A stretch of 46,289 bases of DNA from Eubacterium sp. (GCA_021769965.1 JAETRU010000023.1:1-46289), one strand, 5' to 3'; counted from the first letter of the stretch, positions 35,774-43,853 are shown. The notes: generated by a model from the letters alone, not told the origin. Made by a program: numbers and translations.

Positions 35774-35801
35774 ACAGTTAACCGTACTATATAAATAATA
35801 C
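35754..35801 (+). promoter_or_regulatory. tandem 22-base operator repeats
   Basis: Two copies (35754-35775 and 35780-35801) share AACCGTA at the left and TAATAC at the right with a variable 9-base centre. Each is a loose GTA...TAC dyad. The first covers the spacer and -10, the second the start site, so a bound repressor would block the promoter. The likely ligand is the GntR protein encoded next. Confidence 0.65.
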
Positions 35802-35857
35802 GCTTTGATCTGCCGCCGCGGGCAGATCCCCTATCCGGTGAAAAGGAGGTGATTTCT

Positions 35858-36244
35858 TTGATTTCTTTTGACAGCTTCCTCATGGAAGACGGCAGTCCTA
35901 TCTATCTGCAGATCATTCACTTTGTTCAAAGGGGTATTGTAGCAGGGACTATCGCAGACGGAGACGAGATGCCGTCGCGGCGCATGCTTTCTGCCTGGAT
36001 CGGGGTCAATCCCAACACCATTCAGAAAGCGTACCGCATGCTGGAGGATGAAGGAATCATCGAATCCCGCAGCGGCGCCAAGAGCTGCGTCACCATAGAT
36101 GAAACAAAGATACAGCGCATCCGCTCCTCGCTTCTGGCAAAGGACACGCAGTCTCTGGTCACAAGCATGAAGCAGATGGGCATCAGCAAAGAGGAAGCTT
36201 TGGCTCTGATCGAAACCGCATGGAGGGAGGAAGAACAGCCATGA
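35858..36244 (+). CDS. GntR family repressor, YtrA type
   Basis: A 128-residue regulator. Winged helix-turn-helix SPIYLQIIHFVQRGIVAGTIADGDEMPSRRMLSAWIGVNPNTIQKAYRMLEDEGIIESRSG (about 12-70), then a short helical dimerisation tail of about 50 residues without a ligand domain, as in YtrA. I use the TTG at 35858, eight bases after AGGAGG; a GTG at 35849 overlaps that site. Overlaps the next start (ATGA). Confidence 0.92.
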   Translation: MISFDSFLMEDGSPIYLQIIHFVQRGIVAGTIADGDEMPSRRMLSAWIGVNPNTIQKAYRMLEDEGIIESRSGAKSCVTIDETKIQRIRSSLLAKDTQSLVTSMKQMGISKEEALALIETAWREEEQP

Positions 36245-37038
36245 AAAAATATGTATCTGTTTTCGCACTGTCGGCCCGGCATACACTGCCCCGGCTGCTG
36301 ATCATTCTGATCGCCGCGTCTGCCGCGCAGATCGTCCTGTTTTACACGACGCTTTGCGGCGGCGGCAAAACTTATACTGCGGACACGATGCCGCTTTTGC
36401 AGGATGTGATCCAGCGCAGCCATATACTATGGATTCTGGGAGGGGCCTTCCTGCTGTACATGGCCGTGCTGTGCGGAGTTTTCGAGAAAAAGGCTTCCGG
36501 TCTGACCGCCTACACGATCTGCCGGCTTCCCGTCAGCGAACCTGCCTTTTACTGGATCCAGACTCTGTACAACTGGTGCGTACTGCTTCTGTTTCTGGGC
36601 GCGGAAATCGCGGCGATCCTGGTCATGACCTCTGTTTACGACGGTCAGATCCAGCTGTCCGGGGCAAGCAGGCATCTTACCTTTCTCGGCTTCTATCAAA
36701 GCTCTGTGCTCCACAGCCTGCTGCCTCTGGCCGACGTCCAGACCCATGTGGAAAACCTTCTGATCTGCCTGTCTCTGGGACTGTGTGCAGCACGCTTTGC
36801 CAAAAAGCAGAGCCGGGGTCTTACCGACATGGCCGCACCTCTGGCAGTGATCATCACGGTTCTCGCCTTCTGCGACCGCAGCGGCTTTAACGGCATGCTG
36901 CACGTCTTCCTGAGCTTCGTTATCGTCGCAGGCGCAGTTTCCGCTTATACCATATCAAAAGGAGGTACTCTGGATGAAGAAGATATCAATGCCGACCTGC
37001 CGCCAGGCGCCGGTGAAAAGCTTCCAGCAGAGAACTGA
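36241..37038 (+). CDS. membrane protein of a YtrA-type ABC system
   Basis: A 265-residue protein with about six to seven membrane helices and no recognised motif. Position between a YtrA-type repressor and an ABC ATPase suggests a permease half, like YtrC/YtrD. ATG at 36241 follows GGAGGAA by eight bases and overlaps the repressor stop. Its 3' end overlaps the next gene by 65 bases, in another frame. Confidence 0.75.
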   Translation: MKKYVSVFALSARHTLPRLLIILIAASAAQIVLFYTTLCGGGKTYTADTMPLLQDVIQRSHILWILGGAFLLYMAVLCGVFEKKASGLTAYTICRLPVSEPAFYWIQTLYNWCVLLLFLGAEIAAILVMTSVYDGQIQLSGASRHLTFLGFYQSSVLHSLLPLADVQTHVENLLICLSLGLCAARFAKKQSRGLTDMAAPLAVIITVLAFCDRSGFNGMLHVFLSFVIVAGAVSAYTISKGGTLDEEDINADLPPGAGEKLPAEN

Positions 37039-37516
37039 AGGCTGGACTCCTCTGGGGATCCCATGGCAGGGAGAGCGGTCTCTGCTTACAGCCGGCATGG
37101 TCGTAAGCGCCCTGATCAGTCTGACCTTTTGTGCCCGCTTCATGGATCGGTATCACAGCCTCTATGAAATGACGGAGACCGGCCGCGTTCTGATCCCCGG
37201 CGCACAGATGGAGAGCTTTGCCTCTCTCATGAGCGGCGTCCTGCTGGGCTTTCTGATCATGGCTCTGGCTATGATCCCTCTGGCCGCGTATCACTATGGG
37301 TATCACTTTCAGGGCAGTAAGAGCATCTACCTGATGCGGCGGCTTCCATCAAAGCACGAGCTGGCCCGGCGCTGTCTCACGGTGCCGGTACTGGGCGTCC
37401 TGCTGGCTGCCGCGGCGGCATTCCTGCTGGTCTGTATCTACTATCTGATGTATATTGTTATCACGCCGGAGCCCGCTCTGGCACCCGGCCAGTGGCAGCA
37501 ATTCTGGTCTTTCTAA
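36974..37516 (+). CDS. second membrane protein of the YtrA-type ABC system
   Basis: A 180-residue protein with about three or four membrane helices (near 39-58, 85-108, 133-160). YHYGYHFQGSKSIYLMRRLPSKHELARR resembles the cytoplasmic coupling segment of ABC-2-like permeases. GGAGG eight bases before the ATG supports the start despite the overlap. Probably pairs with the preceding membrane protein. Confidence 0.72.
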   Translation: MKKISMPTCRQAPVKSFQQRTEGWTPLGIPWQGERSLLTAGMVVSALISLTFCARFMDRYHSLYEMTETGRVLIPGAQMESFASLMSGVLLGFLIMALAMIPLAAYHYGYHFQGSKSIYLMRRLPSKHELARRCLTVPVLGVLLAAAAAFLLVCIYYLMYIVITPEPALAPGQWQQFWSF

Positions 37517-37528
37517 AGGAGAAGTATT

Positions 37529-38278
37529 ATGATCGAGATCAAGAACGTAACAAAGAAATACGGACGCCAGCAGGCTTTGAGCGACGTATCGCTGACGATC
37601 CCGCAGGGACAGATCATCGGCCTCTTCGGAGAAAACGGCGCAGGCAAAACCACTTTGATGAAATGTATATTGGGGTTTCTCCGCTGCCAGGGAACTATCA
37701 CCCTGGACAACGCGCCTGTCACCCGTCAGAATATTGCCCGCCTGTCCTTTGCCACCAGCGAACATTCCTTCTTCCCCGCTCTGACGCCGCAGGAGCACGC
37801 CGCGTTCTACCAGCTGCAGTTTCCAAAATTCCGGAAGAAACGGTATGCGGGGCTTATGGAATTCTTCCAGCTGCCTGAGAAAAAAGCGCTGAAGCACTTT
37901 TCTGTAGGCCAGCAAAACCAGTTTGAAGTTATCATGGCTCTGTCTCAGGGCGCCGACTACATCCTCATGGACGAACCTTTCTCCGGCAACGACGTGTTCA
38001 ATCGGGAGGATTTTTACAAGGTCCTGCTGGGGATCCTGGAACCGGAGGAGACGATCCTCCTGTCCACCCACCTGCTGGAAGAAGTGGAAAAATTCATCGA
38101 CCGGGCCGTCCTGATCCGTCAGGGGACCCTGGCTGCGGATATATTGTCAGAAACACTGGAAGAACAGGGCAGGACCCTGATGCAGTTTGTGAAAGAAACC
38201 TATCATTACAGACAGGACCGGGTCAGCCGCGCCCTGTCTGCCATGACAGGAGATGAAGATCAGGGGGGATCAAAATGA
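37529..38278 (+). CDS. ABC transporter ATPase, YtrB-like
   Basis: A 249-residue ATPase. Walker A GENGAGKTTLMKC (about 36-48), Walker B YILMDEPFSGND, H-loop LSTHLLEEVEKF. The signature is the divergent FSVGQQNQFEVIMALS rather than LSGGQ, as often seen in YtrB/EcsA-like ATPases. Overlaps the next start (ATGA). Confidence 0.92.
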   Translation: MIEIKNVTKKYGRQQALSDVSLTIPQGQIIGLFGENGAGKTTLMKCILGFLRCQGTITLDNAPVTRQNIARLSFATSEHSFFPALTPQEHAAFYQLQFPKFRKKRYAGLMEFFQLPEKKALKHFSVGQQNQFEVIMALSQGADYILMDEPFSGNDVFNREDFYKVLLGILEPEETILLSTHLLEEVEKFIDRAVLIRQGTLAADILSETLEEQGRTLMQFVKETYHYRQDRVSRALSAMTGDEDQGGSK

Positions 38279-39729
38279 AGAGATCAATCGCATCGGTAAT
38301 CGCCGTCATCCTGCTGTGCCTTTTGTCCATCGGCGTCTTTATATACGCCCACGGAAATCTGACCCCGCGGGGCGAAGATGTGACCGTGACAGAAACTACT
38401 TTGTTCGGGGACAGAAAAGAAGCGGAAGGGATTGAGATAAAAACAAAGATCTGCCCTACGGATATACCGGTCGGCAGCAAGCGGCTCAACTGGAACATTT
38501 CCAGCAGTCTGAGCGAAAGCGGTCTGAAAACAGATACCAGGTGTTTCCTTGATGATACGGAACTGAAAATCGGCTACCCTGGCAGCACAAACGAAATTAC
38601 ACTGCGGGAAAATTTCTATCTATGCTATGGTTCTAACGATCTTCTTACGGATTATGCAAACGATCAGATCAGTTTTCCGAGAAACATCTTTGACGCAGCA
38701 GCAGACAAAACCAACGCTGGAGAGCGTCACACGGAGACGATCCGTGTGTCAGATTACCTTTCCTTCTATCCGGTGAGCATGAATATTGAATCCGATAATG
38801 GGATTTCTTACGGAACTTCTTCTCAGCCTGACGGTTCTCCGGTGGATTACGGCAATTACTTCGCGATTCCTGTAGATGATGACGTCCGCCTGAAGGTAAC
38901 GGTCTATAAAGACGCGCAGGGCACGCCGACGGAGATCGACTCCGAATACATCGGCGACACGATCCTTCATTTTGAATCGGCATCTGCCTTCTGCAGCCGG
39001 GATGACTGCCTCTATACCGCGCTGACCGGTTACTATCTCGGAAAGACGCAAAAGGAAGTTCCAAAGGATAAATGCGGGATACACAAGCTTCCGCTGAAGC
39101 ATTACAAAACTTCTGAAATGAACAACTTTGCATATACCTATGCGGATCTGGAAAACGCCCGAATGGTCTATCCTCTGGAAGCGAATCTGGACATCATGAC
39201 GCTGCTAACAGATCCTGCCGGAAAAAATCTGCTTCTCTTTACGAGGGAACAGGGAGACATCTTCCTTTCCGTTATCGATACAGACACCATGCAATGCCGT
39301 CAAAAGCTGCAGGTCATGGCAGATGCGTATCTTCCCGATGATGAAATGCCTGAAGAATTTAAGATCTGGCAATTTGAGGACTCCATGCTGCTTCTCAATC
39401 AGGAAAAACAGTTCTCTTTTCTGACTGTAAACAACGGGAGCTATACGCTGAAAGTCTGCGATAAGCTCGATCAGATCCTTCCGGAGTATCCCATAGTACG
39501 GAAAGTGACCCATGCTTACGACGGCAGCCGTTTCGCCATCGCCTTTCAGGAAGGCGTATATGAAAGCTCGGATTTAGATCATTCCTATTCCGTTTATCTG
39601 ATGGTATACCGCGGATCCCGGCTGGCCTATGCCGGATACTTCGAGAACAGTCTGAGTCAGGTGCTGCACTGCAATGACTGTGAACCAGAGGATCCGCTGA
39701 CAATCTCTTTCAGAGAGGGATCAAAATGA
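38275..39729 (+). CDS. membrane-anchored extracellular protein of the YtrA-type ABC operon
   Basis: Not recognised. A 484-residue protein with one N-terminal helix (about 5-25) acting as a signal or anchor; no lipobox Cys. The rest is soluble, beta-rich and without membrane segments, with repeated aromatic/acidic stretches in the second half (about 280-460) that could be propeller-like. It starts within the ATPase gene (ATGA overlap) and is the last gene of the operon, so it may be an extracellular partner of the transporter. Confidence 0.7.
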   Translation: MKRSIASVIAVILLCLLSIGVFIYAHGNLTPRGEDVTVTETTLFGDRKEAEGIEIKTKICPTDIPVGSKRLNWNISSSLSESGLKTDTRCFLDDTELKIGYPGSTNEITLRENFYLCYGSNDLLTDYANDQISFPRNIFDAAADKTNAGERHTETIRVSDYLSFYPVSMNIESDNGISYGTSSQPDGSPVDYGNYFAIPVDDDVRLKVTVYKDAQGTPTEIDSEYIGDTILHFESASAFCSRDDCLYTALTGYYLGKTQKEVPKDKCGIHKLPLKHYKTSEMNNFAYTYADLENARMVYPLEANLDIMTLLTDPAGKNLLLFTREQGDIFLSVIDTDTMQCRQKLQVMADAYLPDDEMPEEFKIWQFEDSMLLLNQEKQFSFLTVNNGSYTLKVCDKLDQILPEYPIVRKVTHAYDGSRFAIAFQEGVYESSDLDHSYSVYLMVYRGSRLAYAGYFENSLSQVLHCNDCEPEDPLTISFREGSK

Positions 39730-39749
39730 ACTGATCCCCTGTAAGCTGT

Positions 39750-39781
39750 GTCAAAGCGTCAGGCCCGGAAACCGCTTTGAC
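39750..39781. terminator. hairpin between convergent genes
   Basis: Perfect nine-base arms GTCAAAGCG (39750-39758) and CGCTTTGAC (39773-39781), overlapping the end of the MATE gene. It has no clear T-tail, so the terminator call is weak. Confidence 0.4.
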
Positions 39782-41081
39782 GCCGCATCAGAACAAGCCC
39801 GGCGGCCAGAGTCACAGCTTCAGACACAGGAATGGACAGCCATACGCCGGTAACGCCCAGTATCCGCGACAGCAGGAAAGCCGCAGGAGCTATGACCGCG
39901 AGCCCCCGCATCAGGGAAATGGTAAAGCTGGCCGCAGCCCGCTCCATGGCGCTGAGATATCCGGCAAAGACAATATTCAGTCCGGAGAACAAAAAACCAA
40001 AGAAATACATTTTCAGGCCCTCATCTGCCATCTGCTGCAGGAGAGGGTCTTTGCCTCTGTTAAATACCGCCACGACAGGCCCGCTGAAAGCAAATCCGAG
40101 GATGACAAAGAATACCGCCAGAGCCAGTGCCAGTACCGCGGCGTCTCTGCGTATCACTTTCAGCTGCCCTTTGATCTGTCTGCCGTAATAGTCGCTGACC
40201 AGAGGCTGGATGCCCTGGGCGATGCCGTTGAATACCGCCACGACAAAGAGGGCCACATTGGCGACCACGCCGTATGCCGCTACTGCCGTGTTGCCGCTGA
40301 GTTCCAGAAACAGAAAATTAAAGATCATCAGTACAAGTCCCACGGACAGCTCGTTGACCATGGCCGAAACGCCGAGACGGCAGCAGTTCAGGATCGTCCG
40401 CAAAGAAAAGCGGCATCGTATCATATGAAACTGATTCCGCTTCTTCAGAAAATGCTGCGACATGACACAGATGCTGATCACAGGCGCCAGCGCAGTGGCA
40501 AAAGCCGCGCCGAACATGCCCCATCTGAAGAGATAGATGAACACGTAATCCAGCACAATATTTGAAAAATTGGAGATCAGCAGAGCGGCAGCCGCCAGCT
40601 TCGGCCCGGCGTCATTGCGCAGAAAAGTAACGATCAGATGATTCATGATGTAAAACGGCGCAAAGGACATGATGATCCGCAGGTAGATCTTTGTCATATC
40701 CATGGTTGCCTCATCGGCCCCGAGGACCGCGGCGATCCGGCCGCAGAACAGATTCCCGATCAGCGCCAGAAGCAGGCCGACAGCTATGCCGCTGATCACG
40801 CCGTGGGTAAACACCCGATTGCCCTCCTCTTTCTCGTCCCGGGCCGCATGAATGGCGTACCGGGTCCCGCAGCCGATGGCGATCAAAAGGCCCAGCGCCT
40901 GATCGTAGCTGAACACAGAGATCGCCAGATTTAAAGCGGTCAGCCCGTCCTTTCCGATGCCGTTGGCGACGAAAAAAGTATCCGCCACAATATAGCAGGA
41001 AGATCCCAGCATGGCCAGGATGTTCAGCGAAACATATTTTGCGAATTTTTTCCGTCCTGCCGGATCCAGTGTCTGCGTCAT
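39759..41081 (-). CDS. MATE family efflux transporter
   Basis: A 440-residue, about 12-helix transporter of the MATE family. Two homologous halves; GSSCYIVADTFFVANGIGKDGLTALNLAISVFS and FLRNDAGPKLAAAALLISNFSNIVLDYVFIYLF in the first, AVAAYGVVANVALFVVAVFNGIAQGIQPLVSDYYG in the second. It exports drugs or metabolites with Na+ or H+; substrate unknown. GGGAG nine bases before the ATG. A strong terminator stands 48 bases upstream of the start, so expression depends on antitermination. Confidence 0.93.
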   Translation of the reverse strand: MTQTLDPAGRKKFAKYVSLNILAMLGSSCYIVADTFFVANGIGKDGLTALNLAISVFSYDQALGLLIAIGCGTRYAIHAARDEKEEGNRVFTHGVISGIAVGLLLALIGNLFCGRIAAVLGADEATMDMTKIYLRIIMSFAPFYIMNHLIVTFLRNDAGPKLAAAALLISNFSNIVLDYVFIYLFRWGMFGAAFATALAPVISICVMSQHFLKKRNQFHMIRCRFSLRTILNCCRLGVSAMVNELSVGLVLMIFNFLFLELSGNTAVAAYGVVANVALFVVAVFNGIAQGIQPLVSDYYGRQIKGQLKVIRRDAAVLALALAVFFVILGFAFSGPVVAVFNRGKDPLLQQMADEGLKMYFFGFLFSGLNIVFAGYLSAMERAAASFTISLMRGLAVIAPAAFLLSRILGVTGVWLSIPVSEAVTLAAGLVLMRRQSGFRA

Positions 41082-41121
41082 AACCGTATTCTCCCTTCGT
41101 TCTGATAGCTTTCAATAACTT

Positions 41122-41176
41122 TAAAAAAAGTGCCTCCTGGGATACTGCTGCGACCTGTCGCATCCCGTGAGACACT
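41122..41176 (-). terminator. attenuator terminator in the MATE leader
   Basis: Arms 41162-41176 and 41129-41143 pair in 13 of 15 positions on the - strand, then TTTTTTT. It is a typical strong intrinsic terminator but lies upstream of the MATE gene, on its coding strand. Confidence 0.8.
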
Positions 41177-41184
41177 TGATTCAC

Positions 41185-41220
41185 CTACCCGGTGGCAGAT
41201 GAGAAGTTGTTCTGATTCAA
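41185..41220 (-). CDS. putative 11-residue leader peptide of the MATE gene
   Basis: TTG-started MNQNNFSSATG, with AGGTAGG four bases upstream, ending nine bases before the attenuator stem. A ribosome at its end would cover the 5' arm of that stem. Prediction from layout only. Confidence 0.4.
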   Translation of the reverse strand: MNQNNFSSATG

Positions 41221-41235
41221 TTTTCCTACCTGCTT

Positions 41236-41264
41236 ATCGTATCACAGATTCCGGGAAAAGTAAA
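41236..41264 (-). promoter_or_regulatory. possible promoter of the MATE leader
   Basis: TTTACT (41259-41264) and TACGAT (41236-41241) with a 17-base spacer on the - strand, placing the start just ahead of the leader peptide. Confidence 0.45.
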
Positions 41265-41280
41265 GGGTGTAAGCTGAAGT

Positions 41281-41346
41281 TCAGCCTTTGCACGCTTCCT
41301 GCACAGCAACCGCTACAGCTACGCTTGCGCCTACCATCGGGTTATT
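41281..41346 (-). pseudogene. displaced 3' end of a GGGtGRT-family gene
   Basis: In one frame of the - strand, residues LGNNPMVGASVAVAVAV then QEACKG and a stop. To my recollection this matches the C-terminus of the clostridial GGGtGRT protein family (MGNNPMVG followed by alternating Ala-Val). Nothing upstream of it fits that family: homology stops at about 41346, where the AT-rich element begins. Most likely the rest of the gene lies at the far end of the element, beyond the window. Confidence 0.55.
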
Positions 41347-41375
41347 GCCCAACTGCGAATCAAAAAGTAATCAAA

Positions 41376-41462
41376 CGTAAATCGCAGTAAATAGACTTAA
41401 ACAAACGCTTAAATTTCAACGGTTATGACGTATCAGAAAAGTAAATAGGCGCAAATCGCGGT
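41376..41462. repeat. possible integrase arm-type direct repeats
   Basis: Thirteen-base copies at 41376-41388 and 41450-41462 differ at two positions (CGYAAATCGCRGT). They lie just inside the element border, as arm-type sites would. The rest of 41347-41635 shows no complete gene. A short + strand frame ending VDKPWTR at about 41514 looks like the tail of many phage integrases. Confidence 0.35.
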
Positions 41463-41635
41463 TTATTAAATTTGATTCAAAAATCAAAATCCGTGGACAA
41501 ACCGTGGACAAGATAATTGCCAAAATGAACAATATCCATCTTCAAATGAAGAGGGCAAGTATATTTTACAAGGCTCTAATTTCCGTTTTAAGCGATTTTA
41601 CTTCATAGTAAATGGAATCTAACTTCATTTCTTTA

Positions 41636-42448
41636 TTATTTGGCGTTAGCCTCTTCACGTTTGATAAATTCTTTCACGATATCCAGATATACATCGTAAG
41701 TGCTGAATTCAAGCACTTTGCGGTTATTTGAAGAGGAATCAGCAAATTGCAAAGCTTCAAATAATCCGGCATTCGCAAGCATACACCCTTCGATAATATG
41801 ATTCTTTGTCTTTTCGTCAGCGGTGGCGATATTATCAGCTTTTTGAGCATAATATCTGCGCATTTCAGATTCAAAGCCTTCTTTTTGCTGTGATTCATCA
41901 AGCCGAGAGGCTATTTTATAGGCTTCTAGTATAACCTCATAGTCACCTTGTTCTTTGACTTGCTGCAATTTGTCCTCATAATCAAGTATTTTCATTATTG
42001 GCTGGAATAGCTGCTGATGCCGCTCTATTAAGAAGCTATAAAAACTTCCTTTGCGTGAGTTTTGGATATAAACAGTTTCATGCCTAGAGCCGCTTTCATC
42101 GGATATGACGGCGGGAATTTTTCCGGCGATTTGCCTTAAGGCGTTTGCAGCTTCTTCTGAAAGTCCAGTTTCTTCACATATGTCTGCCGTTATATGTCGA
42201 GGTGTATCAATCTCACCTGTAAGATAGCCTATGTCGCATTGGAAAAAATCACACATTTTTAATAATGCGTCAACAGGAAATGGATTCTGTCCGGCCAACC
42301 ATGCCTTTACAGATCTACCTGAATAGCCGATGCCTTCAGCCAGAACATCATTTGATATATAAGCGGGGCTATTCCGCTTGCCTTTTAATTCTTTCACCCT
42401 TTCGATGATGACGCTTCCTTCAGATATGGACTTGACTTGATTATACAT
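41636..42448 (-). CDS. phage-type repressor with helix-turn-helix
   Basis: A 270-residue regulator. The N-terminal XRE-like helix-turn-helix (about 14-80) has NDVLAEGIGYSGRSVKAWLAGQNPFPVDALLKMCDFFQCDIGYLTGE. The C-terminal part is helical with no LexA-type peptidase Ser-Lys pair, so derepression by self-cleavage is not indicated; a protein antirepressor, as with Stl-type repressors, is possible. Divergent from the Cro-like gene, with a consensus promoter. Confidence 0.8.
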   Translation of the reverse strand: MYNQVKSISEGSVIIERVKELKGKRNSPAYISNDVLAEGIGYSGRSVKAWLAGQNPFPVDALLKMCDFFQCDIGYLTGEIDTPRHITADICEETGLSEEAANALRQIAGKIPAVISDESGSRHETVYIQNSRKGSFYSFLIERHQQLFQPIMKILDYEDKLQQVKEQGDYEVILEAYKIASRLDESQQKEGFESEMRRYYAQKADNIATADEKTKNHIIEGCMLANAGLFEALQFADSSSNNRKVLEFSTYDVYLDIVKEFIKREEANAK

Positions 42449-42532
42449 AATTATTCCCTTTCTGGCGTTAAAGAAACTTAAAATTGTGCATTATTTGGGG
42501 AATTTTCATTCCTTTATTTTTGATGTAAACTA

Positions 42533-42561
42533 ATTGTAACTTGAAGTTTTGAAAATGTCAA
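42533..42561 (-). promoter_or_regulatory. repressor promoter
   Basis: TTGACA (42556-42561) and TACAAT (42533-42538), 17-base spacer, on the - strand in the divergent control region. A matching rightward promoter is not obvious. Confidence 0.75.
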
Positions 42562-42592
42562 GACGGCACACATGAAAGGAAGGAAAAAATTT

Positions 42593-42808
42593 ATGTATGA
42601 ACGACTTTTTACTGAACTGAAAAAAAGGAAGATTACACGCAATCAACTTGCCAAGATGAGCGGTATTGCTCCACAAAGCCTTTATCCAGCCCTTGCGGGT
42701 AAAACACAGATGTTCCCCGGCTGGAGGCGACGTATTGCGGCGGCATTGGAGGTGCCAGAAGAATTCCTCTTCAGCGAGGACGCAGATAGAACGGAGGTGA
42801 GACAATGA
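42593..42808 (+). CDS. Cro-like XRE helix-turn-helix protein
   Basis: A 71-residue protein that is almost only an XRE fold: FTELKKRKITRNQLAKMSGIAPQSLYPALAGKTQMFPGWRRRIAAALEVPEEFLF. First gene of the rightward early operon, divergent from the repressor. The ATG at 42593 follows GGAAGGA; the ATG at 42572 includes that site. Overlaps the next gene (ATGA). Confidence 0.85.
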   Translation: MYERLFTELKKRKITRNQLAKMSGIAPQSLYPALAGKTQMFPGWRRRIAAALEVPEEFLFSEDADRTEVRQ

Positions 42809-43017
42809 GCCTACCTAGGATGATTTCATTGCAGCAGGCAGCGACAGAAACTGGCCTTTCTTACAGCTATTTGCGCCGTTTGTGCCTAGACGGTGAGGTT
42901 TACGCTGTACGGCCAGGAGTGAAGTGGATGCTCAACGCTAACTCACTTTCTGCATTTTTGGGTGGTGAAGGCAAGGAGGTTGCCCATGACCGAGAGAAAG
43001 AGCTTTCTGCTTTATAA
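42805..43017 (+). CDS. excisionase-like DNA-binding protein
   Basis: A 70-residue protein with a MerR/excisionase winged helix: MISLQQAATETGLSYSYLRRLCLDGEVYAVRPGVKWMLNANSLSAFLG. Such proteins direct excision or act as small regulators. ATGA overlap with the Cro-like gene. Confidence 0.75.
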   Translation: MSLPRMISLQQAATETGLSYSYLRRLCLDGEVYAVRPGVKWMLNANSLSAFLGGEGKEVAHDREKELSAL

Positions 43018-43651
43018 GGAATGGGGTGAGCCAGTCAACTTTTTATCAGATGCGCAGGCTGGCCGTCTTCTCAAAGAAATATTCGCTTTTGGGGAAAGCG
43101 GGCGAGAGCCTGCTTTCGAGGATGATGCAGCTTTGCGGATGATTTCATCATTCATTTTCGCGCAATTTCACCGGGATGCGGAAGCCTACGAAGCAAAGTG
43201 CGCGGCGAATCGAGCCAACGGGAAAAAAGGTGGTAGACCGAAAACCCAAGAAAACCCAACAAAACCCAACAAAACCGAACGGTTTTCTGAAAAACCCAGA
43301 AAACCCGATGAGGAGGAGGATGAGGGAGAGGATATATATGCTGCTGTCGCAGCAGCTTATAACCAGTTATGTCCGTCTCTTCCCAGATGCACCAAACTCA
43401 GCGACAAGCGGCGGGGGCTTATTCGGGCAAGGGCGAGAGAAGGCTATAAGCTGAGTGATTTTGAACAAGCCTTTCGGTGCGCGGAAGCGAGTGACTTTCT
43501 TTCTGGCCGATCTGGTAGTTGGAAGGCAAATTTTGACTGGATTTTGAATGGCTCAAACCTGTTGAAGGTGGTCGAAGGCTCATATACGAATCCCGCCGCT
43601 ATGAATAAGGCACAACGGGAGATTGCGAAGGAATCTTTTGAAGGAATTTAG
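42986..43651 (+). CDS. phage replication-type protein with DUF6291-like N-terminus
   Basis: A 221-residue protein. The N-terminal domain (about 1-75) SFLLYKEWGEPVNFLSDAQAGRLLKEIFAF matches the DUF6291 type. A Lys/Pro/Asn-rich linker (about 75-110) follows, then a DnaD/replication-initiator-like tail with FEQAFRCAEASDFLSGRSGSWKANFDWILNGSNLLKVVEGSY. Likely binds the element origin and loads the helicase encoded two genes on. GGAGG six bases before the ATG; overlaps the excisionase-like gene by 32 bases. Confidence 0.75.
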   Translation: MTERKSFLLYKEWGEPVNFLSDAQAGRLLKEIFAFGESGREPAFEDDAALRMISSFIFAQFHRDAEAYEAKCAANRANGKKGGRPKTQENPTKPNKTERFSEKPRKPDEEEDEGEDIYAAVAAAYNQLCPSLPRCTKLSDKRRGLIRARAREGYKLSDFEQAFRCAEASDFLSGRSGSWKANFDWILNGSNLLKVVEGSYTNPAAMNKAQREIAKESFEGI

Positions 43652-43664
43652 AGGGAGGTAAGAC

Positions 43665-43853
43665 ATGAAAAATACAGCACAAGAACTTATTCAAGCCAAG
43701 CGGCGAGCCTTGTTCGAGTTATGGGGCAGCATGCACCGGGAATTTGAAATTTCTACCGAGCAAGAAGAAAGATTTCTGAAGGCACTGGCAGGGGCTGATT
43801 TAAAATCCTGTTGCGCCCTGGTAGAAGAAATTGAAACGGGGGTGTGGGTGTGA
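43665..43853 (+). CDS. small phage protein of unknown function
   Basis: A 62-residue acidic helical protein (ELIQAKRRALFELWGSMHREF...). GGGAGG precedes the ATG, and its stop overlaps the helicase start (GTGA). Small proteins here are sometimes helicase-loading or regulatory factors, but nothing in the sequence shows that. Confidence 0.6.
   Translation: MKNTAQELIQAKRRALFELWGSMHREFEISTEQEERFLKALAGADLKSCCALVEEIETGVWV

Noticed and set aside
40711-41184. 157-codon frame with GTG start overlapping the MATE gene
   Set aside because: Out-of-frame shadow of the MATE N-terminus; it was considered as a longer leader peptide, but the 11-codon frame has the better ribosome binding site.
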